Assembly (NCBI RefSeq): GCF_030445035.2
Contig: NC_080680.1
Coordinates: forward strand, 95,609,157-95,673,156
Source of the DNA: Dasypus novemcinctus
Taxonomy: Eukaryota; Chordata; Mammalia; Cingulata; Dasypodidae
Direction: 5' to 3'
Length of the DNA stretch: 64,000 nucleotides
Part shown: in pieces, positions 35,924 to 47,673 of the stretch
Numbering within the stretch: the first letter of the stretch is position 1
How the letters are laid out: every line of letters begins with the position of its first letter
Program-made: the position numbers and the translations under genes
The notes under the pieces: generated by a model
What the model was told of the DNA's origin: nothing
What the model saw: the letters and a program-made list of their open reading frames with translations, nothing else
The model's database searches: none

Positions 35924-38900
35924 TTTATCTTGATGGGTTTATTCAGCTGATTAACTTCTCTCTTTACTCTAGGGTTTTATTTAGTTGCTTGTGTGTGTGT
36001 GTGTTACGTTTTCTCTTTTACACTTTATTCTTCTTATTCTATTTCCTTGCTGTTGTCTATATTCCCTTGAAGGAAAAAGACTAGGGCCAGAGAAAGGAAA
36101 GATGTAAGAAAAGTAAAGGTTAATAGTAACAGTAATAGTAATCATTAGAAGAGGAACTGTATAATAACTTGGAAAATGAATATTTAATTCATGTAAGCTG
36201 TGTGGAGTCATGGGCATAAGAAAGTGGAGTACCAACAATAAAATGGGAAACCAAATAAAGAAGACTATATAGAATGACTTTAAAGGTCAGAATGATGAGG
36301 CAAGAGGAAAAGAGAAATGAAAAGAGAAAAAGAAAAAGTTAAAAAAAGAAAGTAAACAGAAAAGCAGAGATAGAACTAAAAACTGGAAAATTTGAGGACT
36401 AAACAAAGAGGTGGAATGTAATAACCTCAGAAAGTGGAAGAGAGAAAGATGAAGAAAGGAAAAGAGAGAGCATTGGTAGACAAAATCAGTATGTACAGAA
36501 AAGGGGAAATCAAGGAAGAAGAAACACAACAATCAAGAATCAAGCCAGCAGCACCTTGAGGAATTTATCTCTTTGTCTAGTTCCCTCTAGATTGATGCCC
36601 TGACACCTCCTACACTGTGGGTTCCCAAAACAGCTCACTCGGGCAGGATCTTGCTCCACTCCTCCTTTTTCTGTGAGAGAGATCTGTCTAGTTCCTTTGA
36701 AAGAAAAAAAAAAATTAGGACCATAGAAAAGGAAAGAGATAGGAAGACAAAAAGAATAATAGTAATAACAATAATAAATGTAGGAGAACAATCATACAAA
36801 GCTTAGGAAATTGAAAAATTAACAAACATAAGAAGCACAGAGGAGTAAGATTAAGAAAGTGGAATAGAAACAATGAAACAAGAAACAGAATAGAGAGAAA
36901 ACATACAGAATGAAGTAAAAGGCTAGAATGCTGAGAAAAGGGAAAATAAAAGAGAACAGAGAGAAAGAAAAAGTAAAAAAGAAAAAGTAAACAGAGAAAA
37001 AAGGAGAGACAGAAATACAAACAAGAAAAATTGAAGACCAAATAAAAAGGTGAATGAGAGAACAACAGAAAACAAAAGATATAAAGAGGAAGGAGTGAAA
37101 AATAGTTTTGGTAGAGTAGATCAGTAACCAAAAGAAAAAAAAGATAAATAGAGAAACAAAGGAAGGGGATAAAAAACAAGCAAGAAACAAGATAGCAACC
37201 ACTCATTTTTACAAAAAGGAGCCAGAGAAGGAAAAAAAAAAAAAAAACAAAAAAAAAATAGCTTTCTCTCTTAAACCACTAAGGATCTTCTCAGGCTGCT
37301 GATAATCCTCTATCACTCACTCTTTAGCCTACCCTTTACAGATTTTGAACGGGTTTTAGTTAGTAAAATAAAGGAAATAAAAGAAAAGGAATCTTTTTTA
37401 AAAAAAAATGAGATGCGAAAAGAGTTAATACAAAGAAAATGTCTATAGTTCCCTGCTGTAAAGTTTCTGCTGAATGGTAACCTGGTGAATCACTTCCCCT
37501 GGAAGAGCCAGGAACCTCATATTTGGTAGGCAGGAATTCTTCCACTGACCTATCCTGACTCCTCAGGTTAAGAAGCCTTTCAGAATGCTATCAGCCCCTT
37601 TTGCCGTGTGCAGATTAGATTTCCTGCAATCTGCTGGAGTGGTGCTGATGGTTGCCTGTCTTGCCTCCTATCTCATGTAATTTTTCTCTTTACCTAGGAG
37701 GCCAGGCATGACCACCTACCTGCTTCCCCTCTCCCTGTTGAGTTGGGGTCCCTTCTGATATTCAAAGGGGCCCAGCTGGCTAAACTCACCACAAAGAAAT
37801 CGCTCTCCACTCTCCCAGACCCCTCTTCCTCACTGGGAATCTGTTGTCACACTCCCCTTTGGAGCAGGGGCCAAGGGCTCCACCTAGTCTGTTCACCCTG
37901 TGGGCCAAGTATGTGTGCCACTTCCAGCCACCGAGGTAAGCACCCTATGATTCCTTCCTCCACTCCCCCCACCTCTGCTTCATTATCTGTCAGTACCCCC
38001 CTAAATGACTCAGAGCACCTTCTCATGGGGGTAGACATCTGCTCTACTCTCAATTAGATACTTTTTGCCAGGTCTTTTACCCTTGTTTAATATCTCTGGG
38101 GTGAGGAAGGAGAGCCCTTCCTGGGAGCTGGGAGCTTTAATAACTTGGATTACTTATTTTGCCTTCTTTGTGTCTCTGCCCCTCACTCTTCTGTGTGTTG
38201 GTAAGCAGTGTCCTCGTTTGTTGTGCCCCAAAGCAGGTCCCCATGGCAGCTCTGACTTTCTTTTCTTTTTTTTTGGTAAGAGCTAAGCCTTATCTGCCTA
38301 AGGATTGGCCATGTTCCCACCTCTAGGGTTTTATTTAGTTGCTGTTTTTGTGTGTGTGTTAAGTTTTCTCTTTGACACTTGTTCTTATTTTATTTCTTTG
38401 TTGTTGTCTATGTTCCCTTGAAAGAAAAGGATTAGAGTCAGAGAAAGCAAAAGAGGTAAGAAAAGAAAAAAGATAATAGTAATATTGACAGTAAAAGTTA
38501 GCAGAAGAACCTTATAAGACCTAGGAAAATGAGTATTTTAACTCATGAAAGCAGTGTAGAGTAATAGGAATAAAAAAATGGAGTACTTACAATGAAATGG
38601 GAAACCAAATATAGAGTAGAATGAATTAAAAGGTCAGAATGATGAGGAGAGAAGGAAAGAGAAAAGAAAGGACAAAAAGACAAAAAGTTAATGAAGAAAG
38701 AAAACAGAATAGAAGAGTTAGAAATAAAAAACCAGAAAAACTGGGGACTGAACCAAGAGAGGTGGAATGTAAGCGCAACCACAGCAAAGAGAAGATAGAC
38801 AGATGAAGGAAGGAATAGAGATAGCATTGGTAGCCAAAATTGGTATAAACAGAAAAGAGAAAATCAAGGAAGAGGAAATACAGAGCAAACAGGAAACAAG

Positions 38901-40165
38901 CCTGCAGCCCTAATTAAAAAAAAAAAAGAGGTGAGGGAAGAAAGAGGAAAAAAGATAAGAAAGTAAAAACAGAAACAAAAACCAAACCCACAAGCCAGCA
39001 GTTAAACAAAAACTAAGGAAAAATAGCCTTCCATCTTAGGTCCCTGTGGAGCTTCTCAGGCTGCCAGTGTTTATCAATTACCCTTCTTCTTGCAGGTTTT
39101 GAAGCCGGTTTTAGTGAGTAATCTAAGTTAAATTTTAAAACAAAAGCAATTTTTTTTTAAGGAAAAATAAGAGACTCAAGAGGAACTAATACAAAAATAA
39201 TGTCTACGTTTTCCCTGTCCTAAAGTGTCAGCTGAATGTTCAATGTTCCTGTGAGTCACTACTCTAAGAGGAGCTGGGAATCAAATGTATATTCAAGGCA
39301 GAAACTTCTCTGCTGAGCTAAATTTTCTCATTGGGTCAGTTAGCTTTTCAGAAACCTATCTAGTCACTTTCCCTTGGGCAGGTTTGACTCTTTCTATTTG
39401 GATAAATTCCTGCTTATTAGGAATCTGTCCTTGCCCCGTTACTATTCTTATTGCTTTCTCTCCCAGGGCAGTGGGAGACAGGAGCCTGTGTGAAAGCTCC
39501 CTTTTGAAATTCAAATGGGACCCAAGGGACTTAACTAACCACAGGAAAAAAATAACTCTCAACCCTCTTCAAAAGCACCCGCTCCTCCTAAGCAGTTCCT
39601 ACTGCCCATCTCCCTTAGGGGAGCTGACATTTTGATAGTTTTCAGCACAGGACTTTTAATTGCCTGACTCTGCCTTCTCCCAGTCTCATTTTCTCTATTC
39701 CAGGGCAGTTAGGTAAATCAGGCTGCCTCAGTAGATTCACCTTTCCCCTCTTCCTGGTGTCACCTCAAGCCAGCTGGTGTGCTCCTCAAAGTTCAAAAAG
39801 AGGGTCCCAGACAATCAGACCCACAGAAGGAAACCCCGCTCCACCCTTCACCAGAACCCTCCAGCTCTCAGAGAATGCTTCCTCTGGCTAGGTGACTGGA
39901 GTCAGGGCTTGCTGAGGCTTTCTGTCCTGAGAGTGGGGCTTAGCTGTTGCACAGCTCCAGCCTCAAGAGCCAGAAACGCACAGTTTTTCCTTGAACAATC
40001 AATCTATTTGTGGCGCTCTCTCCAGATCAATACCCTGAAGACTTCTGCTGTGTTGGTTCCCAAAACAGCTCACTCAGGCAGGATCTTGCCCCGACTCAAC
40101 CATTTTCCGTGAGAGAGATGATGAGTGTGCACTTATCTGATGGCATCTCACCCCTCCCTGCTGAT
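35924..40165 (-). repeat. Composite L1 5'UTR with repeated modules (copy E)
   Basis: Three copies of a ~480-500-bp module, purine-rich on + (pyrimidine-rich in L1 sense), lie at about 36080-36555, 36700-37205 and 38400-38905. Two copies of the L1 5'-start segment lie at about 36565-36690 and 40020-40130. Two copies of the leader just upstream of ORF1 lie at 35970-36070 and 38320-38400. Two related linkers lie at about 37260-37830 and 39000-39640. L1 copies F and K contain one such pyrimidine module each. The open frames of 100-160 codons antisense to the purine modules are low-complexity artefacts. Confidence 0.7.
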
Positions 40166-40189
40166 TATTTATTCTATCAGCTTAAATCT

Positions 40190-40640
40190 GATGTTGAATC
40201 CCTCTTGTGAATTTTTTATTTCATTTTTTGTACTTTTCAATTCCAGAATTTGCTTTTGGTTATTTTAAAAATCATTTCCATCACTTTATTCATGTTCACT
40301 TTTTGATGAAGCACTATTCTCATGCTCTTCTTTAGGTCTTTAAAAATGACTCTTTTAGTCCTTTGAAAAATTTAAAGTAGTTGATTTAAAGTCTTTGTCC
40401 AGTAAGTCCAGTGTCTGGAAAATTAAGGACAGTCTCTGTTGACAGATTTTAGTCCTGTGTATGGGTCAGAATTTCTTGTTTCTTCACATGTCTCTTAGCT
40501 TTTGTTGAAAACTGGAGATTTTCAATAATATAATATGGCAGCTCTGGAAATTGAATCCCTCCAGGATTTGTTGCTGCTGTTTGTTGTTGTTTTGCTGTTG
40601 TTTGTTTGTTTAGAGAAATCCCTGAACTAGGTGAAGTCAG
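40190..40640 (-). mobile_element. Old L1M fragment, reverse orientation
   Basis: Sequence of the ORF1/5'UTR type of old mammalian L1M elements on the reverse strand (tracts around 40320-40550). Similar sequence resumes at about 42490-42660, which suggests the LTRs between them inserted into it. No coding potential. Confidence 0.4.
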
Positions 40641-40999
40641 TCTATTAGTTTCCTAGGGAAATAAACAGAAATATATTATCTCACATTTCTGGAGGTCAGA
40701 GACTAAAATCATGATGTTGGCAGGGCCATGCTCCCACTGAAGAAACGACAGGAGGATTTCTGTTCTTTAAGGTACCAAGTTTGTGGTAGTTTATTATGGC
40801 AGCCCTGGGAAACTAATGCATCAGGTCTTTCTTGGGCATGTGTATAGCCCTGTGCATGTGCATAGACTTCTAAATTCCAAGGAATATCCTAGAGCTTTTA
40901 AAAGCTTCCTATGGACATCTCATTCCCAGCTTTTCCTTTTAAGTCGTTTGGCCTGATCTTTTATTTGCCCCCAGCTCTTATTGCCACCTTCAGGAACTG
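40641..40999. other. LTR-like and MaLR-like fragments, not resolved
   Basis: Contains a TTAGTTTCCTAGGG start-like block at about 40648 and a GGCAGCCCTGGGAAACTAATG end-like block at about 40799-40819, both typical of MaLR-type LTR termini but incomplete. The remainder to 41000 is unassigned. Confidence 0.35.
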
Positions 41000-42362
41000 T
41001 GGTGTTTAAAGATTGCTGCTGACCGTTTTCAACAAATGCCTCTGGGGAAAGTCTGTTCACAACAGCTGAGCTCTGATTCAGATAGAATTAACACAAGTCT
41101 TGCAAGTAGGATTTTCCAGGGAACCTCCAGAGACGTAAAATAATAAGTTATCTGAGAATTCGTCTTTGTAAGTGAATAACCCCCATTCTTTCCCCACCCC
41201 TGGAAATGATAGTGAAGCAGGCTAATAAGATAGGGAATTAATAGATGGATCTGGAACTTAGCAAGGGAGTCTGCATGGATGTCAGAAAACCCCAAGATGG
41301 CTCCTGGAGGACCCCCACCTCTGGGATTCTGCTACCTAGAACAAAGACTTTTTCCTGGGAACAAGGAAAAACCCAGATGTTCCCTAAAAACTTTTATCAT
41401 TGGATCCTCACTAAGGAATTGATGGGTGGGATAATCAATCCAAAGGGCAAACAGCTGAAACCACCTCCCCTTCCGTTAACAAAGGGGTGGAATAATAAGA
41501 AATTTAAAAGCAAACCCAGAGGCTTGACTTGACTGCTCTCTCACTCTCTCACCTTACTCTTTTGCTTGCAGTCCTGTCCTGTGCTCTGTATGCCACTGTC
41601 ACCATTTTTCCTCTGTCATTTGGCCAAACAAGTAACCCTGGGGACTTAAAATCTATAATGGGGAATAGTAGCTTGTAAATCAGCCCTCTTCATCCCTTTC
41701 ACCCCTTTTCTCTCTACCTGGGGCTCCTGCTCTGTACTTTATTTTCTGTTATTTTCTCCCATTTCTCTTCCCTCCCTACCTGAATAAATTACTGGCCTAA
41801 CTCACCCAGCAGGTGTGCTCTTGAAATTCATTTCTGCAGCATAGCCAAGAACCTAGATAGAATCCAGTAATGTTGTAGAATTTGAGAGAGGTTCAATTAT
41901 TTGCGTATAGAGAGGCCAGGACTCAGGAATGATTTTGAGAAGGAAAAATGGTTTATTGATGGCCGGCTGGATTTGGGAGCTTTCTGCTTCAATCCCAAGC
42001 CCGAACAAGATTTTTGAGTCCCTTTTATACAGAGAGGAAAGGCCAAATGGTTCTTTTGTTTCAGTTCGCAATAGGCTTGAATTAGCATATATCTTCCACA
42101 TCCTAGGTAAGCTTTTAGCATGGACTTCATATATTCTAGATAAGCTTTTTGCACATTTGGTTTGTATTTCCCCTGAATATTCAAAGTCTATAGAGTTTGC
42201 CTTGATAAACTGTTTCCTGGGACTGGAGTCGTTGCCATGGTCACCAAGGGCAGGACTGCAGCCCTCCATCATCCCACACCCACAAGTCAGGACAGACAGC
42301 CTAGGTTAAGGTTATCTCCGAAGAGAAAAAGAGCCTCCCACCCATAGCCCACATCAGTAACA
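41000..42362 (+). mobile_element. Forward ERV LTR, interrupted by an opposite LTR
   Basis: Forward LTR-like sequence: a TTTAAAAG TATA-like block near 41500, pyrimidine-rich U3/R, AATAAA at 41783-41788 and a U5-like end with 'gcatagccaagaacc'. The reading is broken at 41870 by the reverse LTR and appears to finish with CAGTAACA at 42355-42362, giving a CA terminus. The left end is not defined. Confidence 0.45.
41871..42353 (-). mobile_element. Reverse ERV solo LTR (483 bp)
   Basis: On the reverse strand the sequence starts TGTGGG and ends TACAACA, with TATAAAA at 42029-42023, AATAAA at 41957-41952 and a short U5. It is flanked by near-identical 7-mers CCAGTAA (41864-41870) and TCAGTAA (42354-42360). 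Open frames of 95-139 codons across it in both directions are incidental. Confidence 0.6.
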
Positions 42363-43559
42363 ATAGGCTATTGGTTTTCACTGAAATTGTGGGGCTATGA
42401 TTTACAATGTTTCCCCAAGGTTGGGGAAAGGGGTGAGATTAGTTAAGGTTAAAACTCCTCAAATGTTCCTGTTCTTACTGACTTTCAGCCATTTTCTTGA
42501 ATAAATACTCTAGATTGTTGCAAGCCTTTGGTTGATTTTCAGCATTTAGCAAAAGTTGATTTTGACAATTTTAGTTAGTGTTCTCACTGTTTTTGCAGAG
42601 GAGAGGATTTTCAGAGGTCTTTACCTTGCTATTTTGAAAACATTCTAGAACAATTAGTTTTAACATGTAATCAGAGCACTTTCTAGGAAGAGCTATAATT
42701 TGATCTGGACTATGAAAGAATTATTAATGTGGAAAATTTGGAAATAATGTTTCTGAGTATCACCTTTCTGCTTTTATTCCTGTGTTCTATTCTCTGGTTC
42801 CCAGCTTCCTCTGTCTCATCTTTTCTTTTCAACCTCCCTTCTGGAAAGACTTCTAGAGAATTACTTCATCCTGCCTATTCTATTTATATAACTACTAATT
42901 GTGAGCTTGGAACTTTATAAGCACACACATTCTAAAGCAATCTTGGTCATCAAACTAATAAAATAAGTCATATTTTTGTTTTTATGTTGTTTTGAGATAT
43001 TTTATGACTATTACTATTAATTTATCCCCATCATTTATGTCAAAGAAATAAATGCTGAAAGTGATAATAAGATATGCATAAAAAGGGATGTACAACACTA
43101 TGAAAAAATAATAGGAAAATGGGGAAAATGTTTCATATCTGGCTATGAATATCTTTCAGTGGGTATAGTCTCGACATTTTGGCTAGGATAATTATTTGTT
43201 GTGCAGGATGAACTGTGCATTTCCAAACATGCCACAAACCTGGACATTGAGCACTAAATGTTAGTAGTAGCTCCAATCATTGACCATAAACATTTCCACA
43301 CTTTTCTGAAGTCCTCTGAAAGTACCATTCTATATTTATTACACACAGAGAAGTGAATCCACAGTATTTTAGATTATTTTGATAGCATAAGGTATTTTGG
43401 AAAGAGGTTAAATGTTGTAGTGCTTAAATACCAATCAAGCATTTTCAAAAATATTAAAGAAAATATTGCTGTTCAAGATGTGATTAGGAAAAAAAAAAGA
43501 TGTGATTAGGGTAGGCTGAGTAGGGAACATGAAAAATTTTTATCAAATGCAAAATTTAA
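42363..43559. other. Mostly unassigned non-coding DNA
   Basis: An old L1M 5'-region-like block lies at about 42490-42660 (reverse). The rest has no recognised gene or repeat. A short direct duplication (AAAAAGATGTGATTAGG) occurs near 43475-43510. Confidence 0.3.
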
Positions 43560-44080
43560 GTGTAAAACCTTAGTAGTTAAGATATTCACAATTGCTAAAA
43601 AATGGAAAAACCTAAGTGTCCATCAACCAATGAAGGGATAGCCAAGATGTGGTATAGTCATATGATGGAATATTATTGAACTATAAGAAGAAATCAATTG
43701 GGGAAGCACATGACAATATGCAGGAAACTTGAGGATATTATGTTGAATGAAATAAGTCAGGCACAAAAGGATGAATTGTATGAGTTCACTGATATGAACT
43801 AAATACAATTAGTAGGCTTAGGGACTTGGACTATGAAATGTAGTTTGGTGGGAGGTGGAATGTGGGATGAGAAGGGGAAAAAGATGCTGGATGTATGTAG
43901 AATGTTTAATAAGGTCAAATGTAAATAGGTGGGAATGGTTGGACTTGATGTTAACAAGATGGTGAAATGAGTAGTCTAGGAATGCTGGTTGGAAGACAGC
44001 TGGAGGATAATATTGGGAAGGTATAACAATGATTTTGGACATAGATGAGGATAGTGTTTAATAAAATAAATACAGGGTTT
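43560..44080 (+). mobile_element. Old L1 fragment: ORF2 end and start of 3'UTR
   Basis: The order typical of an old L1 3' end on +: 'tgtccatcaaccaatgaagg' type block near 43617, 'atgatggaatattattgaac' near 43662, 'gaatgaaataagtcaggcac' near 43744, then 3'UTR to about 44080. No open frame. Confidence 0.6.
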
Positions 44081-44339
44081 TGGTTTGCTGTGTGAAGGCA
44101 AATCTGATACTACTTCCTCATCATGGACAGAAATAGAAGCCAGATAATTTATTTTATGTCCTTTCCTTTACAACATATGTGTTTAAATCTTTAAATTTCT
44201 ATTTATATACCACATTGTCTGAACCGCACAAGTTCATTTAGTATGAAAACATTTTCTAATTTCTATTGTGATTTCTTCTGGATGCATTCATTATTATAGA
44301 TGTTTATTATTTAATTGGAGTTTTCTTAATTTTTATTAA

Positions 44340-44760
44340 GTATAATTTATAAATAATTTCTTAAGCACACATATTTTAAGTGTCCATCTTTCTGTATTTC
44401 TTCATTTGTATAATCTAAAGAACACTCAGGTGAAGCTATAGAAGATGATTTCCAACACCACAGAAAGCTTTCTTCTTCCCCTTCATATCTATATCCACCC
44501 AAGAGTAAATGCTCATCTGATCTACATTACCACAGATTAGCTTTTTTATGCTTTTGAACTTCCTATGATTGGAACCATACTGTATACGATCTTTTATATT
44601 GAGAGTTGTCCCTCAACATTATGAAAGTGATTCATCTACATTGTTGTATATATCACTAGTTCATTATTTCTTTGGTATTTTACAGTATTCCATACATGAA
44701 CATGACAATCTAGTGGATAGTTTGTCATTCAGAAATCAAATTCTATTTATATTACAGAAT
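44340..44760 (-). mobile_element. Ancient LINE (L1M/HAL1-like) fragment
   Basis: Reverse-strand old LINE 3' pattern (for example the 'gattcatctacattgttgta' type block near 44628). The 64-codon forward open frame here is incidental. Confidence 0.4.
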
Positions 44761-44967
44761 TGAACACAAGAATGAAAGATTAATAGAAGAAATATTTTTG
44801 TTTTCCTGAGAAAAGAAAAACTCTGCCAATAAAGTCTATAAAAGTATAAAACCCCAAAAAGGTTGGAAGCTGTAAGTACAAAAAATTGTCTAAAGCTTGT
44901 AGTACAAGATATACCACATATAAAGAAGAAAAGTTATAGGAAATGTTATTGAGAAGGCATAAGTTTT

Positions 44968-45126
44968 TTTCTCTTTATTTTTTTTTAAATGTTACATTCA
45001 AAAAATATAAGAAGTCCCCACATACCCCACCCCCCTCACCCTACTCCTCCCACATCCACAACCTCTTTCATCATCATGGGACATTCATTGCACTTGGGGA
45101 ATACATTTTGGAACATTGCTGCTAGA
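44968..45126 (-). mobile_element. Short L1 3'-end fragment (copy I)
   Basis: Matches the last ~150 bp of the L1 3'UTR on the reverse strand, beginning with a T run and the complement of the terminal motif. No target duplication identified. It lies about 200 bp beyond the 3' end of the second receptor gene. Confidence 0.75.
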
Positions 45127-45326
45127 TCTTTCCCCATTACTCTCCAAAATGAACTCTGAAACTAAATAGAGAAGATAATTAAGTTCAAGATGAAATAGAG
45201 TGACTGTGGAAAGAGGGACATATCAAGCTTCAACAAGAAACAGCTATTTAGAGAGGAAAAGATGCCTACATTGCATGTGCAGGAGAAACTTGTCTTGTAT
45301 CCAATTAAGAAGGAAAATAGCGCTCA

Positions 45327-46265
45327 TCATGGTGAACGTGTTCCTTTACTGAGTATATTTCCCAGAGCTCCTTTCATATCCTGATTCCTCAGACTGTAGA
45401 TAAAGGGATTTAGCATGGGAGTGACTAGAGTGTACAGTACAGCCACAATGACATCCTTGTCATTGGAGTTACTGGATGAGGGGAAAAAATACAGCCCAAT
45501 TATTGCCCCATAGTACAAAGACACTACAGAGAGGTGGGAGCCACAGGTGGACAAAGCTTTGCACATTCCCTTGGATGAGGAGACCCTCAGGACGTTGGCC
45601 CCAATGTGGCCATAAGAGACCAGGATGCATATGAATGGAAGAGTAATGACTACCACCCCCACAGTGAGGATAACCAGCTCGTTCACTGAGGTATCAGAGC
45701 TGGACAGCTTAAGTAAGGCAGAGAGGTCACAGAAGAAGTGGGGAATGGTGTTATCTCCACAGAAAGAGAGACGGGCCAGGAGGAGGGTGTGTACCAGGGC
45801 ACTGACACAGGATAGGGCCCAGGACACAATTACAAGTGAGAAACACAGGCTCTGACTCATGATGGTGGTGTAGTGAAGGGGGTGACAGATGGCTACATAC
45901 CTGTCATAGGCCATTGAGGTGAGAAGAAAGCTGTCAAGATCACCAAAAAATAAGAAAAAATACACCTGGGTAATGCATCCAGCATATGAGATGGATTGAT
46001 TCTGCATTAACATGTTTACCAGCAGCTTTGGAGCTGTGACAGATGAGAAAGAGACATCAGTGAGGGCCAAGTGGCTGAGAAAGAAGTACATGGGGGTGTG
46101 GAGGCGAGAGTCCAGCATGATGAGCAGGATGATGAGCAGGTTCCCCAGCACCGTGGTGAGGTACATGCCCATAAAAAGGGTGAAGAACATGTTCTGATCC
46201 TCTGGCCTGACCGGAAGTCCCAGGAGGAGAAATTCAGACACACCGCTCTGATTGTCCTTCCTCAT
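45327..46265 (-). CDS. Olfactory receptor, family 1 subfamily J-like, OR1J1-like (intact)
   Basis: Intact class II olfactory receptor, a ciliary odorant GPCR. From the ATG at 46265 it encodes 312 aa: N5-Q-S glycosylation site, GN 41-42, [10 protein letters not shown] 58-67, [10 protein letters not shown] 118-127, SY 217-218, [10 protein letters not shown] 236-245, [12 protein letters not shown] 283-294. The TM5 stretch [17 protein letters not shown] resembles OR1J1 as I recall it. An in-frame ATG 20 codons upstream would give 332 aa, but that extension (MISHSF...) reads through a strong splice acceptor, so 46265 is preferred. C97, C169 and C179 are kept, but position 189, cysteine in the paralogue and usually in ORs, is serine (KLSSSD). 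No disabling mutation. About 75% identical to the receptor at 17545-18486, with a 97%-identical 136-nt block at 46036-46171. Confidence 0.93.
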   Translation of the reverse strand: MRKDNQSGVSEFLLLGLPVRPEDQNMFFTLFMGMYLTTVLGNLLIILLIMLDSRLHTPMYFFLSHLALTDVSFSSVTAPKLLVNMLMQNQSISYAGCITQVYFFLFFGDLDSFLLTSMAYDRYVAICHPLHYTTIMSQSLCFSLVIVSWALSCVSALVHTLLLARLSFCGDNTIPHFFCDLSALLKLSSSDTSVNELVILTVGVVVITLPFICILVSYGHIGANVLRVSSSKGMCKALSTCGSHLSVVSLYYGAIIGLYFFPSSSNSNDKDVIVAVLYTLVTPMLNPFIYSLRNQDMKGALGNILSKGTRSP

Positions 46266-46279
46266 GCTGTTCTTTGTTG

Positions 46280-46321
46280 CTGGGGATGAAAAGAGAGATG
46301 AAGATATGAAAGAATGAGAAA
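46280..46321 (-). promoter_or_regulatory. 3' splice site (acceptor) of the second OR gene
   Basis: On the reverse strand a ~35-base pyrimidine-rich tract runs into ATCCCCAG, with the AG at 46281-46280, 14 bases before the ATG. It argues against the longer N-terminal reading that would cross it. Confidence 0.65.
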
Positions 46322-46329
46322 TCATCTTT

Positions 46330-47340
46330 ATGATTTCTCAATATATGTTGACATATTGAGAACATTATTTTGAACTAGTCAGTATGTGAATTTTATCCTG
46401 AGATATCTCATACTTTTTATCCTATAAATGGGTCTCGGTAACAATCTGGCCACAGGGTATTATAGGGCTACCTAGAAACCAAAACAACCTCTTATGGAAA
46501 AACAATGAACCTCAGAATTTTAAAAATCATATCATACCTGGTTGAAACTTGAGGTTTCCAGGAATTCATGAAAAAAATCTGAGATTAGGAAATCAGACCC
46601 AGGGTTAGGTCAACTACCAGTTTTTAGAAAGAGTACTAAACTCTCTCCAATTGGTCTCATGCTCTTTCTTAACCTTCCCTATTCCTTTCATATACTCTTT
46701 GGCTAATGCTTTATTTCCTGGATATATCCAGGATATATCCAGTGGCTGCTCTGATTCTTCTAGAAATCAGGATTTGGAGACTTGATAGAAAACTCATATG
46801 AAAGCAGTCAAGGCAAGGGCATTAATGGAATCTATGACAATAACATAAAAGATCTAGTGACATACTTTGTAATATAGCTATCATTTCTTTTAATAAAACT
46901 CTTTCCCAATCTTCAACACTTTCAGGCCATCAACCCTCTTTCTAAAGGAATGTTCAGGGAATAAGGATAAAAAAGACTAGTTGCTCTTCTAAATTCTCAC
47001 TTTACTTATTCTCCCAATTCAAAGAATATCACTCTTGCTCAAATATTTAGAATACCAGGGAAGCCATTGGCTTTTCCCGTCACACCCTGGAACTATCAAA
47101 GAAGAAGCTATTTTTTAGTGTCTGTCTAGCCTAGTTTACCAAACCAAACCAAACAAAACCCACTTTGTCCTTTTCCACTGATCCTAACCTAGGTTTTATG
47201 TCAGTGACTCACACTAGATATTTTTCTTGTTATATTTCCACTATCCTCTGCCAATATTCTTCCCTTTTTCTTTTTATTTGAGGTCAGTAAGTCTTATAAA
47301 CATTCACAAAAGAATATGAAGTGAGAATATGATGGTCCTG
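46330..47340. other. Upstream flank or leader intron of the second receptor
   Basis: No open frame, promoter or repeat recognised with confidence. Contains a small tandem block GGATATATCCA at about 46718-46740. Confidence 0.3.
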
Positions 47341-47344
47341 TCTA

Positions 47345-47590
47345 TTAAAAAGTTCACTGAACCCAGAGGAGAAGGGAGAGGCCAGGAGGCCTCTGTGTGC
47401 ATTATCATGTGACAGAGGATTCCAGGACCAGAGATCACTGATAGCCAGCTCCAGAACACCAGTTTTTGAGGGGGAGACACTGTCTTGATTTGGACTTTGC
47501 CCAGCCTCAGAACCATGAGCTGGTAGATTCCCATTGTTTAAGCCAACCCATTGAATGATATTTGCTTGGCAGCCAGAAAATTAAAACACC
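47345..47590 (+). mobile_element. Partial MaLR-type LTR
   Basis: The 3' half resembles the LTR at 51192-51786: GTCTTGATTTGGAC near 47482, 'agcctcagaaccatgagc' near 47503, and an end 'ggcagccagaaaattaaaac' near 47568. The 5' part is missing or unrecognised. Confidence 0.5.
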
Positions 47591-47673
47591 TGGTGTTAAT
47601 AATGGGATATTTATGGGAAATCTGTATTTTTGTGTGTGTGATTTCTCTGTAAGCCTCTATCATCTCTTTAAAA

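Larger units (their letters stand above)
32335..40165 (-). mobile_element. Reverse L1 (copy E): ORF2, ORF1 and a ~4.2-kb composite 5'UTR
   Basis: The older host of copy D. Going left from its 5' end near 40165: a long 5'UTR (40165-35924), ORF1 (from 35923), ORF2 (from 34901), then the nested copy D. The 5' start carries the same opening as copy F (reverse strand 'agatgccatcagataagtgc' near 40145). Its 3'UTR is absent because it is fused tail to tail with copy F at 26846/26847. No functional reading frame remains. Confidence 0.75.

Noticed and set aside
36715-37206. 163-codon reverse open frame rich in Phe, Leu and Ser
   Set aside because: It is the complement of a purine-rich L1 5'UTR module; low complexity, no domain, and not kept in the sister modules.
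46263-46325. Longer 332-aa version of the reverse olfactory receptor starting at 46325
   Set aside because: The extra 20 residues are read across a polypyrimidine tract and AG acceptor (46280-46281) and do not look like an OR N terminus; the internal Met at 46265 gives the standard 312-aa protein.
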